Below, one piece after another: positions 1 through 10,909 of a DNA stretch of 64,000 bases. This DNA is from Verticillium longisporum (Eukaryota > Ascomycota > Sordariomycetes > Glomerellales > Plectosphaerellaceae). The notes under the pieces are model-generated. The model was given only the letters and a program-made list of their open reading frames with translations, ran no database searches and was not told the DNA's origin. The stretch lies in NCBI GenBank assembly GCA_019188255.1, contig JAETXT010000012.1, forward strand, positions 310,001 through 374,000, given 5' to 3'. Position 1 is the stretch's first letter. Each line of letters opens with the position of its first letter. The translations under genes were made by a program, and so were the position numbers.

Positions 1-159
1 CAATTCGATTTCTTTTTCTAAGCCCGCGGCTAGGCGACACACATGGCATATAAATCCAACTAGCTCTGTCCGGTCAGCTCTATCCATATTTTCCCTTCCA
101 CACGAACGTCTTCAGACATAAATCGTCCCCTCAGATTGCAATCACCATAGATAATCGAT

Positions 160-1720
160 ATGGCCTCTGCAGACAATCTTCAGCCGGACGCCGATGCGTC
201 TAAGCCACTTTCGGATTGCGTTGTCGCGGTCTGCGGCAAGTTCAATCGAACTCATCAGCAAGTTGAAAAGGACATCAAGACGCTTGGAGGCAGCTACAAG
301 AAATCCTTCTCTAAGAAGCTCACCCACCTCATAGCTACCCAGGAGTCGTACTATTAGCCTTCCAACCTTGTCGAGAAGGCCAGAAAGCACAACTGTGTGA
401 TCGTCGACATGAAATGGCTAGAGGAGTGCTTTGATTCCCAGTCGAAGACGGACACCGCACCTCACCTTCTTGGTCAGCAGGACGAGAGCGACCAGGAAGA
501 GTCCGGCAGTCAGTCCGGCGACTAGTCCGGCGACTAGTCCGGCGACCAGTCCGGCGACCAGTCCGGCGACGATCAGAGAGCAGACGAGCGGCACGAGAAG
601 GAGAAAAAGGTCCAAATCCTGCGAAATGCTTATATTTGTGTCATTGCCACTCCCAAAGGCCAAAAAGAGGAGCGCATCAAGAGCGATATCCGCGCCTTGG
701 GCGGACAATACCAAACGGCCATCACGAAGAAGACCACCCACCTCTGTGCGTCACAAGACCAGTTCGATAGCCTCCATAAAGACATCGTGCGTGCGCGTGA
801 CAAGGGCATTCCCGCTGTCGACCTGTCGTGGTTAACCAATACGCTCAATTTAAAGCAGGTCATAAACACTGATAGTTATGTCCTTCGAAGTGGTAAGGAG
901 ACGAGGTCAAAAGGCAGCCAGAGGAGAAGCAAGTCCCCAAAGCACAATGGAACGAGCGACGAGGAGAGCAGTGAAGAAGATGAAGAGAGTGACGAAGAGC
1001 AGTACGGATCTCCTGCCCGTTCAAACACATGGAGATCGAAGAAAGGGCGCTTGGCAACTCCGCTAGACTCTGAAGATCGTCGATCCACCATACCCGCTAA
1101 GATATCCGATCTATTCTAGAGTACCAATACGCAAAGACTCCTCGCCATGCCCCTACATCCACCCAAGAATCAAGACAGGGCTGGGAGTACTTTCATCGAG
1201 CTTATGAGCGATCCGGACTAGAAGACTAGTGGGAAAAGCAAACCACTAAAAGGGGAGATCCGAACCGAAGTGAACCAGGGACAGCTTTTGGTTGTAGCAC
1301 TAGGGAAAAACGACGAATATCCGGAAGCCATGAGAGCCTTTCTCGTTCAGGGCAGTCGCTATGCTAGACACAAGGCAAGCTTCCAGCAACTCGGCCGACA
1401 AGCGATGAAGTCCGGCACGAAGACTGACTTTCCTTAACTGACGCTGGACAAAATGAACGTCGTTCTAGTGGCATCCAATGAAGCTGAGTCGGTGTCCGTT
1501 GTGTTGTTTCTGGTTAAGGGTACGCAACACCTGCAGCTTGCTTCTCGCTTAGCTCTGAACGAGATCTTGGGCAATAAGAAGGGAGATTAAATCGTGATTG
1601 GGAAGAGGCGAATAGCTGGACAGGGTGTTCCGAAGAAGATGAAGCCAGTCGAGGTTTCGACCGAAGTGTGGGACATGCTCGAGAGGAAGAGCAACGGGAG
1701 GACTTCGTCGGCCGGATAAG
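160..1720 (+). pseudogene. BRCT-domain protein, nonsense-riddled copy
   Basis: This is the left-arm counterpart of the gene at 46446-44848. The ATG at 160 opens a BRCT domain (CVVAVCGKFNRTHQQ, then LGGSYKKSFSKKLTHLIA) and runs into TAG at 355. Further stops follow: two TAGs in the Ser-Gly-Asp repeat near 520-537, then TAG at about 1117 and 1218 and TAA at about 1435 and 1588. Several correspond to Gln (CAG/CAA) or Trp (TGG) codons in the right copy. A second BRCT (NAYICVIATPKG, then LGGQYQTAITKKTTHLC) spans roughly 627-860. An acidic linker and a C-terminal region of unknown fold follow. The reading frame is otherwise preserved, so damage is mainly by substitution. A TATAAA lies at 49-54. Confidence 0.85.
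500..573 (+). repeat. 12-bp coding minisatellite (Ser-Gly-Asp repeats)
   Basis: About six copies of agtccggcgacc lie inside the BRCT pseudogene. The copies with tag instead of cag differ by one C>T. The same segment in the right arm (about 45999-46078) encodes a similar Ser/Gly/Asp linker with degenerate units, so the repeat predates the duplication. Confidence 0.85.
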
Positions 1721-1852
1721 CTCGGAGGGGTGTCGCTGGGCGATGCATCTCGCGTGCCATAAGAAACGTGCCGTATTGCGAGTAGTGCTGAATTTCGTAC
1801 ATTGTTTCTGTAAGCCACGCAAGTACTTGCCTCTTTTAGTATCACGAATAAG

Positions 1853-1927
1853 GTGTCTGGGCGTCTGATGTCTAGGCGTCTGATGTCTGGGCGTCTGATG
1901 TCTGGGCATCTGACGTCTAGGCGTCTG
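1853..1927 (+). repeat. 15-bp tandem repeat downstream of BRCT pseudogene
   Basis: About five imperfect copies of gcgtctgatgtctgg. It is non-coding on the plus strand; open frames on the other strand (Arg/His/Gln/Thr/Pro repeats) are by-products of the repeat. I found no equivalent array in the right arm. Confidence 0.8.
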
Positions 1928-2369
1928 AACACCATGCTGCCGATGCTCGCTGCATATCTGTGTTATTCTTGTTTCTAATGAAACATCGGCAATCCGTGAG
2001 ACCCTTGGATCACTGGAGCGCCTGGGCATGCCTACCCTGGGCACCACCTTAGATCGGAGCTCTGAGTGGGCAAGTGGTTACCCTTATTCCACTCGTCGAT
2101 CCCACAAGCTTGGCAGGTCTTGCAGAAGTGACGTCTTCTTGTTCCTATGCATACATTTCTCTTTCTAGAGAGATGTAAGATGTCTATTCTTGAATGTGTT
2201 GTTAGTCTACAGTTTGGGGGGTCATAGATCGTCACTGAGCATGTCCACGCGCTTTCCGAAGCCAAGTTATATAAAGTTCTATCTACTCCTTGTTCACAAT
2301 CACGTCTGCTAGAGGCCAGCCCTTCGGATTTTCTTATATGTGAACGCCTACTTCTTCCGAAAAAGGCTG

Positions 2370-2889
2370 CTTATCGCGAAGAAAGATAGGACTTCTTCTC
2401 TAGCCGCGCTGGCTCAATGTGGACCTCCTAATCTAGAAGGCGTAGTAGATCTCTTTCTATCCCGTTTACATCTTACTTTGAAAGCCCGAATATCTACTGC
2501 TTTCTTTTAACAATTCGACTGTGAGCAGCCCAATTTCTGTTAGAGAACGAGCGATCTAATAGGCACTTGTTAGCATTTATTAGACAACCTAAGACAAAGC
2601 CATGATTTGTGCACCTCCGGCCACGTCTTTGTATCTGTTTTGCAAATAGTTTCCCAATCAAGAGGCGAAGATAGATCAGCGATGCCATGAGTTCCAGAGG
2701 GGTAAGCCGAAAGCATTTCACGAGATGGGTGATGAAGGCTTCCAGCGAGGGAGGATTCAGGTCGCCCGGGCGAGCAGGGTCGGCGCATCACGGTGTGTCA
2801 CGGTAGAAGAAAATGCGGTTACGCAGGGCAACGATGTCCTTGGTGACTTTCTGGCTTTGAAACTAAACGAGCAGGTCGGGCTAATTCAT
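2370..2889 (-). pseudogene. Pho80-type cyclin, RIP-damaged copy
   Basis: Left-arm counterpart of the cyclin-like gene at 43677-44232. The aligned start ATG at 2889 is followed at the third codon by TAG where the right copy has CAG, and another TAG replaces TGG a few codons on. The cyclin core remains readable (FITHLVKCFRLTPLELMAS, then RRGRRCTNHGFVLGCLI), as does the tail near 2400 (a TAG replacing the Trp of LLDW, then IEPARL). Cyclins of this group pair with a Pho85-type kinase; this copy cannot encode a full product. Confidence 0.7.
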
Positions 2890-3315
2890 GTTGAGAGGCT
2901 GGACCAGGTGCACGATAGCGCAGGCACTTGGATGGACGGCAGAGCTAGGCTTGTTTATATAGGTCGGCGCCGGACTATGGCCATTCTGACAATTTTGTCT
3001 CTAAAACCTGTTTCCTCGTTTAGGTCCGCCTCAAGTCCATGTTCGTTCTCCTTCGGATATTCAGAACGAGCCTATGCGATCGGGAATGTCCTAAGTTCGC
3101 CTGCATTTACACAAGTGACAAGCCAATTCACGTCACAGGGACATGAGTGCCATTTTGAGGACTATGGCTTCCTCACACACGGAGCAGGATATATTGCGGC
3201 GAACCGGCGTGGCCAGAGCTTTGCGAGACCGGCTTTCCGGTCCAGGCACAAATGAAGGAGACATGTTCTTCCTTTCGTGCTGAGGCCCCTGCCGACTCAC
3301 CTTCCTAACCTGACA

Positions 3316-3732
3316 ATGCGCGTTGACCTGGTCATCGTGGAGAGGTCCGTCTCGCCCCTGTCATCAGAAGATGGGGAAGAAACCCAATTATGGCCACGAC
3401 CGTTGGCGTTGCCTCCATCGCGCTCCTCTCAGAAGCTTCGGGGCTGTTCTGAAGCGACGAGGGATGCAAAGATCGAGCGTCTTCGCAACGAGAACAACAA
3501 TTTAAAGCAAGAGATCCACGTATTACGTAATAAGCAGCGCAGCGATCACGGTCGCCTGGAAGTCCTGCGCGAACAGGGAGGTTACCAACGGCAGGTGCTT
3601 CGGGAGCAAACCAGGGAGATAGCGGAGGCCATCAGCGTTGTGGAAGAGGTCTTTCTCGAGTATGAAGCCTGGGTGCGACGGTCGATGGGCTCTAGATCAT
3701 CCACATCCCGAATGGATCTTTTAAGCTATTAG
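3316..3732 (+). CDS. Coiled-coil protein, bZIP-like helix, function unknown
   Basis: A 138-residue frame from ATG 3316. Residues about 50-120 form a charged heptad helix (KIERLRNENNNLKQEIHVL) that would make a coiled coil. It resembles the leucine-zipper half of a bZIP protein, but I see no clear basic DNA-binding region. The N-terminal third is Pro/Ser rich. It lies between the cyclin pseudogene (opposite strand) and the F-box gene (same strand). The right-arm version at 43246 has lost single bases in two G runs and is out of frame after about 85 residues, so here the left arm has the better copy. No known function is assigned. Confidence 0.55.
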   Translation: MRVDLVIVERSVSPLSSEDGEETQLWPRPLALPPSRSSQKLRGCSEATRDAKIERLRNENNNLKQEIHVLRNKQRSDHGRLEVLREQGGYQRQVLREQTREIAEAISVVEEVFLEYEAWVRRSMGSRSSTSRMDLLSY

Positions 3733-4436
3733 CCGCTTATCAGCGCACCTCGTCTGCTATACGTGGTGAGCAGGGCGAGAAGTGATTACTCTTCGGATGC
3801 GGCTCGTATGACACGTTAGCAGTTAGATTACTTAATGCAAGCGCCTGCCACAGAGATTGGAAACGAACCTCGCAATACAGTTTAGAGTGAGTCCACGATC
3901 AAATGGAAGCAACGCAATATTCCTGCCTGGAAACTGCTTTTCGGCTTTGGGGCCCGTCCAGCATCGGCCATGCGTTGATTGGAATAGGAGCAATGAAAAG
4001 AAGAAAGCCATGAATCAATGCTCAATAGTCTAATTTATTCTAACGTTCTGCACGGCTTGAGTCTCTACAGTGCTGTGGCCATGTCGTGCCAGGCTGCGCA
4101 ACCGCGCGGCTATAGTGTTCGCTCGGCGGGGGAGTCCTTATGTCGGATTTGGCCCAGGGTGCCGCTATGCGTGCGCCCACCGACACGCGCTGAATAGCGC
4201 ATCTCATCGGCACACCGCGACCTCATATGTCCACTATGACTACCTCCATAGCCGATAATAAATTCTGATAAGTTCATACTATAGTTCAGAGAAACCCGAA
4301 ATCACATATTGCTTTTATCGGAATTGTGGCTGTCCAGGGTGAGCCTAACCAGGAGAGGTACAACGGCCATATTTACACCACTATGCGTCTCCGCCTTCGC
4401 TGAATTGCGGCCAGCCTGCGTTCACCCGCCCTCGCC
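3733..4436. other. Intergenic, no gene seen
   Basis: Holds the upstream region of the F-box gene. Short stretches match 42100-42900 in the right arm (for example the Cys/Arg-coding stretch near 4080-4200). I see no supported coding region; the 62-residue frame at 4070 has no recognisable content. Confidence 0.5.
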
Positions 4437-5354
4437 ATGGAAGGGATGCCCTATGAAATCATTAGCGAGTTCGTCTCGTATCTAGACTCGCGAAGCCTTC
4501 TCAATTTAGCACTGACTGCTAGTCGCTTCACGCATGTCTGCTTGTCCGAGGCTTCGCGTCACCTCTGCGTGCTCGATACCCGTTCGGCGCTGATAGGCCT
4601 GGCGCACCACATTAAACAGACAAGTCCGCCCACACGAGCTCTCACGGTGTATCATGGGGAGTGGCCGAAGTGCAACTACAAAGAATGGGAGCTTCACCCG
4701 CTCCAGGTGTACGAAGCGCACCCTGTTGTGCTGCAATCCCTGTCGAAGAAGGAAAAGGCTTTGCAGGCCTTCCGCCGCTACGGCCACTTTGTAGCGGAAG
4801 AAGAGTCTCGGGGTCGCGACGATGACATCCGTCGATTGAACCAGATTCTAAGTTCTCTCCCACAGCTCCAGCGGATCACAATCTCCCATATCTGTTCCCA
4901 TGGGTGGAAACCAAAGAAAAACGCCCAAGTCACCCGGCTATGTCAACAGATCTGGATATCACCGTGCCGGAGAGACTCGGTCGATCGACTCGTTGGTGAT
5001 TTTCTGATAGTACTTCCCAACTATGGCCGCGTCCAGGATTTGAAGATTAAAGGCAAACTGAACCTTGAGTCGATCGGCCCTCTATATACGGCGTTATGTT
5101 CCGTGACCAAACTCGACATCAAATCGTTGAACATAGCAAACACCACTACTGCAATATTCAATTCCTTCTTGTCTTTGTTTCCCGCTTTACAAAACCTCCA
5201 AATCAACTTCTGCCGCCACGATCCACTAACCGTTATCCCTCTCGATCACGTGCACTGTCCTGAGCTTCGCTCGGTATCTCTCGCCAACTTGCGTGTGGCA
5301 GTCCTCGCGTTAGTACGGTTCATGCAGCGACACCCTGCCATGGAATTATTATAA
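4437..5354 (+). CDS. F-box protein (left copy, truncated tail)
   Basis: A 305-residue frame beginning with an F-box (MPYEIISEFVSYLDSRSLL, residues about 4-40), the Skp1-binding module of SCF ubiquitin ligases. Leu-rich segments further on (LPQLQRITISHI, FPALQNLQINF, CPELRSVSLANL) suggest degenerate leucine-rich repeats for substrate recognition. The frame stops at TAA where the right copy (42087-41110) has CAA (Gln). Beyond the stop the frame stays open to TCTTTCTAA-like sequence near 5488, matching a tail that is also shifted out of frame in the right copy. The ancestral protein was therefore about 45 residues longer. About 80% identical to the right copy by eye. Either a slightly shortened functional protein or an early-stage pseudogene. 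Confidence 0.75.
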   Translation: MEGMPYEIISEFVSYLDSRSLLNLALTASRFTHVCLSEASRHLCVLDTRSALIGLAHHIKQTSPPTRALTVYHGEWPKCNYKEWELHPLQVYEAHPVVLQSLSKKEKALQAFRRYGHFVAEEESRGRDDDIRRLNQILSSLPQLQRITISHICSHGWKPKKNAQVTRLCQQIWISPCRRDSVDRLVGDFLIVLPNYGRVQDLKIKGKLNLESIGPLYTALCSVTKLDIKSLNIANTTTAIFNSFLSLFPALQNLQINFCRHDPLTVIPLDHVHCPELRSVSLANLRVAVLALVRFMQRHPAMELL

Positions 5355-5796
5355 CTTGACGAGGCAACGCTGGTGAACGGCCACTGCGTGTTGTACTACC
5401 CGCGCAGCTGGTTGTTTGGGATCAACTCTAGATTGACGCTACGGATAACGGGTACTGCCCCGGCTCCCGGTGGTCCTACTAGCTTCTAAGTGGGTACGTC
5501 GGACACGAGTCCCATGCAGATACATGGCAGGCCGGCAAGCTATTGGTAGAACCGAGACGATTCTCGGCTAATACTAAATCGCAGGGATACGCTCGCAGGC
5601 TGCAGAGACATGATAAAGACAGGCGAGAATGAAGCTTGCGTAGAGAGCGTGCAGATAAGTAACCGACGAGTCGGAAAGTCTTGCGACAATATAAGATAGA
5701 GGAAGAGTGTGTGCAAATAGACGAGCTTATATGTACATTAAATCCGAAACAAGTATACCCTTGAAAACCATCCACCTCAACCAACTGGATCGTTTA

Positions 5797-6535
5797 AGTC
5801 TTGCGTTTTGTAGTCCTGTCAAAATAAGCAGCTTTCTGCTTCACCCACTTATTAGCACTAAACTTCGACGTGATTTCCCGTTCGCAAATAGCCATGGCTT
5901 CCGAACCACGCATATCACGAAGCTGCACTGTTTGAGGAGTCCAGGTCACTACACAAGTCATGGATCCGTCTGGGTGCAGAGTGAAGTCTTTGTACTCTTC
6001 CACGTCGAAAATACGGGATTGGCTAAGCTTGACACCCTTCATGGCATTTAGTCGCTTCGGCTTTGGCTTAACCAATGATTCTTTGGTGCGTCTTTTGAGA
6101 CGGGATCGGGTAGTGTCGGGCTTCAAATATGGTAACGCTGGTAGGAAGATTGTCAGTGCGGACTCTTCCCCTCCTATGCTTCATGCGACGTCACTTACAT
6201 GCTTGGTTTGGTTCGAAAGGAGGCTGCAGGTCAGGGTGGAGAGATGGATTACTAGGTATGGCTCCAGTCTTGCCACTATCGAGCAGATCACGCTCGGACG
6301 TAGCAAGCGTCGCTATGGCGCTGAGAGATAGCCTGCCGACTGCTGCACTGGCCGACTTTTGCCCTGCCTGCTTGTCGAGCGAGACCGCTCGTCCGACCGC
6401 ACGATGGGCATTGTTGGGGTTGCCTAAAGACTGCACGGAAGTAACCTCGATGGATCCGACATGGGGGCGCGTGACATGCTTCTCCGTTATAGCAGTTGTT
6501 TGATGAGGAGCGTTCAACGTTGCCTAAGAGCTCAT
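5797..6535 (-). pseudogene. Chromo-like protein, broken copy
   Basis: Counterpart of the two-exon gene at 39952-40741. The aligned ATG at 6535 is followed at once by a stop (Met-Ser-Ser-TAG). The rest of exon 1 is recognisable at 6517-6191. Exon 2 (6126-5797) keeps the conserved C-terminal domain (DGSMTCVVTWTPQTVQLRD, then GSEAMAICEREITSKF). A TATAAA equivalent to that of the right copy lies near 6630 on the minus strand. The C-terminal half is under-damaged relative to the N-terminal half, so a shortened product from a downstream ATG cannot be excluded. Confidence 0.65.
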
Positions 6536-7457
6536 GGCGTATACGTTAGTCGTTGAACAGGAAGGGTTTAAGGAGGAGCTATGCCAAGAGAATAATGAAT
6601 GATATGAAGTACGGGAGATGCCTTCGTTTTTATAGACGAGATTCTGCAATGAGTAAGCCACGCTTCGTTTGGTTTGTCCCTCGGCCAGCCACTCGCCCAT
6701 TACGTCACTATTTTCATAAACGTTCCGTTGTTTATGGGTCAGGACGAACGACGGCACGTCCCTAGTGCCTTGGGTAGTAGTGGCCAGAGGCGCAAGCACG
6801 GTAAATGCGGTGGCTTTCGAGGAAGACTACTTTGGATGTCAAGACCAATTTGCGGTGTGGTCCCGGAAGGCCTCGTCAAGAGACAGCTGCGAGCAGGCAC
6901 AACGTTCACAAACACACCGTACGCGTAAGAGCCATTCACGCGCTAGAGGTCCGCAGATTTCGGGGCTCAGGTTCGGGAGTTTTATTACTATATAACCTGT
7001 GAAGCACCCAACGCGCCCCCCAGAGCCTGAATCCCAACAGCATCCGCCTCATAATTACGGGCCCCTGAAGGACATCGAAAGTCAGGATCCGGAGCTGCCC
7101 TAGCGATAACTCATGTATGATAGCGCCGACTTCAACTCATAGCAACGCTGCACAGTGAGGAATGGAGAGCCTGGCATAGTTTGGACGAGTGACGAGGCAA
7201 ATCCTCTAGCGCCGCGCCCGGTATAGGAGACCAGTCAAATACACCCGAGTCCCGCACAATCGTCGGCAAGGCTGACCTTGGGCCTCGACTACTTGTCGTG
7301 ACTCGATATCTTGGGGGGCACTCTTCTCTCTAAGCGCGAGCTTCCTATCATTCACTTGTCGCATGCCTTCTTCGCCCCAGTTCTGCAATTTGGTGGCCCT
7401 ATCCGTCTGGCCCTCGCCTGATGTCATTTGCGTGCAACGTATACGCTTGCTTGATGC
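6536..7457. other. Intergenic between chromo-like and MADS-like copies
   Basis: Contains the upstream region of the chromo-like copy, homologous to about 39800-39950. I see no supported gene; the several 60-80 residue frames on both strands lack recognisable domains and are not conserved in the right arm. Confidence 0.5.
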
Positions 7458-7888
7458 TCATTTATCAACAACATGATCATCGAGCTCTTCTAGCAGCACG
7501 TATCCTTCCACATCATGCTTGTCGTCGTGAAGCTGCGCCGAGGTAGAGAACATGCTGGGTATAAATATCTCAGGAAGCGGGTAGGTTCGAAGCTACGAGC
7601 AGTCAGCCAGGTACGACATATCTCGAAAATATCCCGGCTCACGATCTCGTCCTTCGTAGGCGTAAATGATGCCTAATCCGGCTCGCTAGTAAAGACCCAT
7701 GTACGGTGGTTGTATTCGATGAAGGTGTAAACCTTGGCTTGACAATCTCGCGATAGATCATGCGCCCTGCGCAAGAACGTCTTGCGTCGCTTGGAAAACT
7801 TGGTTGCGGCACGCTTACGGCTTTTGCGGATTTCCTCTGGGTCGTACGGCTTCAAGAGGGACGGGGTTATCTGCTAACGTTTCGATAT
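7458..7888 (-). pseudogene. Small MADS-like protein, broken copy
   Basis: Counterpart of 38574-38998. The ATG has become ATA (7888-7886) and an early Gln codon is TAG; another TAG at about 7675 ends the MADS-like exon. The core is intact (KSRKRAATKFSKRRKTFLRR, then AHDLSRDCQAKVYTFIEYN). The second exon aligns at about 7590-7458 after an intron at the same place as in the right copy. CpA/CpG to TpA-type changes explain the losses. Confidence 0.75.
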
Positions 7889-8171
7889 GCTATCAAGACT
7901 TACGCGACCGCGATGTTACAGGGCGTCGTGCTCGCGATATGAAAGCTGCCTATTCCTTCGCCGATATCCTACTTCGTATTATACCTCATACACAAATATA
8001 GATATCGGAACACCTTGTTCAATGTTGGAAGTTGTTTCGAGCAAGGGAAGGCAAGCGCTGGATGCCGCTTCGCGCTCGAATTTAAGCGCCAGGATGCGGT
8101 TCGATTTCAAATCCAATAGAGAAATACGGCAGATAACGTCCTCTCCAACCACTTCAACCACCCTATTGGAA

Positions 8172-10909
8172 TTACACCTGTGTACTCTTTCTCCCTCCAC
8201 CCATCCCATCAAGCCCGACTGCCTCAGTTTCTCTATTAGACTTCTTGCGCCCCGTCTGGCCCTTGTATCCATGCACTTCCCAAGTGTATTCGCGCCAATA
8301 CTCTATTCCATTGATCAACGCTTCCACGCCGGCAATTGTGCATTCTGGGCAGGGAAAGGGCTCATTGAAGAGGCCCTGCGCTAGGTGCGCCGAGTTTATA
8401 TGCCTGGAAAACGCATGGCCGGCAGCGAACTGTCCCTAGCAGAGCTTGCATTCTACCTTTGGAAATGTTTTGAACTGACGAGATCGCCCTGATTTGACTA
8501 GCGGCGACTGCCGAGGGCTATATGGTGAGTTGTGTTTCCCGTGGTATCTCTCAACATGGGTGCTCCATTCAGACTGCCCATCTATGATGCGCTTTCGTTT
8601 ACCCTGCGACTTAGACAAGCATTCCGGGCAGAAAAACGTTATTCGAAACGTCTCTTTATGTCTGCGCTGAACGTGTCTGCTCAGACTATACCTGCTGTGC
8701 ATTGGGCCACAACCGAGCAGACAGCGAAATTCTGTAGTCAAGTTGGCTCTCGTATGCTTCTTCATGGGCAGCAGTGGCTCAATTGGCGGCCGAAGGAAAA
8801 GCTGCTGTTCTTCCTCCTTACTAATACCATGATTCGTCGATATTGTAGTCGACATTCTTTCGAGGTGCTCGACCTCCGAAAATCTATTTAATAGGAAAGC
8901 CATAAGAATGTCAATGTATTTTATTATAGTCAGCGTGTCGCTTTCCGAGCATCGTAACATGTAGCCGCTGAGTTGCGTTGCAGCTGCTGAACTGGTAGTA
9001 TAGCGTCCTGCTTTCTGGCTCGTCTTTCTGTTAACGAGATGCTCTGTTGAATATCCCTTGGCCCTCAGCTTGTCGGCCTTAAGAAAGTATTCTTCACGAC
9101 GTTGCAGGACTTAGAGTCTCGACAGTGTTGCCACGATATAGCTACGCTGAGATGCGATCCTCTATGCATTCTCCCTATCAGCTGATGTTTTACGTAGGAT
9201 CTCATTAAGTTGCTTATCGAGCTCTCGTATATCTTTCCGTATGTTCTATCTTGCGTAATCCTCCAGCTGCGGATCTATGGGCGCGTTATCATCACAGGTG
9301 AGTAAGGAATACTAAAGAAGTCCGAAAATAGGTTCGTTCTTTTTCAAAATAGTAGGAAAGGCGATAGCAGCTAGGTTCTCTATTATATGAACTAGTTAAT
9401 AGCTTTTTCGGAATACAGACTCCGTGTTCGAGATGACGTGGCTGCGCAATGCCGGCGTCAAGGCTCCTAAATCTATTTAGCTTATTGTTCTTCGTGGCCA
9501 TTATAAGGACAGCACGTCTTACCATCCAATCGTCCTCCCGCGCCTACGCGCATGGAGTAGGGACGATCTATTCTTCGGCAGCCCAGGACAAGAAGAGTAC
9601 GCTGCTATATCTGACTGAACTTTTGGGGCGATATCTCGAAGATAGGGCGTTCTAGCATGGAATTTTTCCACGAGAGTGGTATGGATCGGAGCCCTTGCAG
9701 CTTTAGCACCGATAGTATCTCGAAAGCCGAACGGTACTCTCCGCTGAACGCGTTATCGGTGAGAGCCTAGGCAACGATCAAGCTTGACAGGTCGACAAGA
9801 AGGCAAGGTATGAATGTCACACTGAATGATAGCCTGGAAAATCGAAAGTCAGCAAGAAGCAAGTGCCATATACGAATAGAACGGCCTGACTTGTGGTCTT
9901 GACTATTCTTCACCTTGTTATGTCGTTGTTTGTTGTGAAACATAGTCGGCGTGGCTACAAGTCGTGGCTTGTCTTCGCATGAAGGGTCCTGTACCAAATC
10001 CAACCTGATTTAGCTGTACCGAAAGCGTAACAATGTCCCTTGACGAAAGCCTCCGATGGCTATCATTAGAATTACAAAGTGAAAGGCAATGCGCTCGGAT
10101 GCGGTGCAGGGGATATCGTCTGCCCGTCGCCACAATGTCGACAGGATCATCAAGACATCTTTATCTATCATCTCTACCTTTTCGAATGTTTATTCTCGAC
10201 GTAAGCCTAGCGAATCTATTAACCCTTCTCGGATCCACTAGCGGACTCTGACTTCAGCACACATTGTATGAAGGGCTGTAGAAAGCAAATCTGCGACTTA
10301 CTAGACTGATCTTGGAAACTGGTCCTGTACTACGCTCTTTCACCGCTAGCGTCCAGTGTCTAGCGTTCCTCGGATCACTTCTCCGTTTTGCCTAGAGAAC
10401 TTGTTCGTCGGCATACCTCACTAAACCTTTCCATGCTTCCAAGACCGTCTTGGTGCAGGTCACAGTCCTTACATCGTCATACTCTTGCGGTCCCAGAGCG
10501 ATTCGTTGCTCGACTGAGTAGACGACATAGTCTTGAAGAAAGGCCTGGCAGTATTCTATCGCTTTGAAACTTTCGTCGCAGAGCTGAAGCCAGATATCAT
10601 CCGGATCCATGCCTAGCACGTTGCGGAAATAGCTTTAGATCGGCTCAGCATTCACTTATGGTCGTTAGATCAATCAAGGCGAACTTACATTTGCCACTTT
10701 TGAAAAATATTCTGCCGTTGCTTCCTCGTCACGGCAGCAACTGATGCCCTATCGGAGATCGGTTCTGCGTTAAACTGGGCGAAAGCTTCACGGCTTTTTC
10801 GCTGTCGCTCCTAACTCGTCGAAAGATAGTACAGTGGTCCGACGCGAATGGTGGTCGCCCCAGGTGCCATCCCAGGTAGCTGGGGGGCTGGAGGGAGGAT
10901 GGAAGACAT
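8172..10909 (-). pseudogene. DUF3435 captain-like tyrosine recombinase, RIP-degraded
   Basis: Counterpart of the intact gene at 35557-38298 with the same exon order. Exon 1 starts at ATG 10909 and contains a TAG near 10820 where the right copy has an Arg CGG (CpG to TpA). Exon 2 is readable at about 10635-10392 (MDPDDIWLQLCDESFKA). The catalytic exon (about 10260-9700) is heavily substituted. The zinc-finger tail is open at 8960-8436 and then hits TAG where the right copy has CAG (CKLC-stop-GQF), continuing to TAA at 8174-8172. The gene is transcribed inward from the arm boundary at 11670, about 760 bp away. It cannot encode a working recombinase. Confidence 0.85.

Noticed and set aside
1514..2047. 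177-residue minus-strand frame with Arg-His-Gln-Thr-Pro repeats
   Set aside because: It runs over the 15-bp tandem repeat and the antisense of the BRCT pseudogene; no domain is visible.
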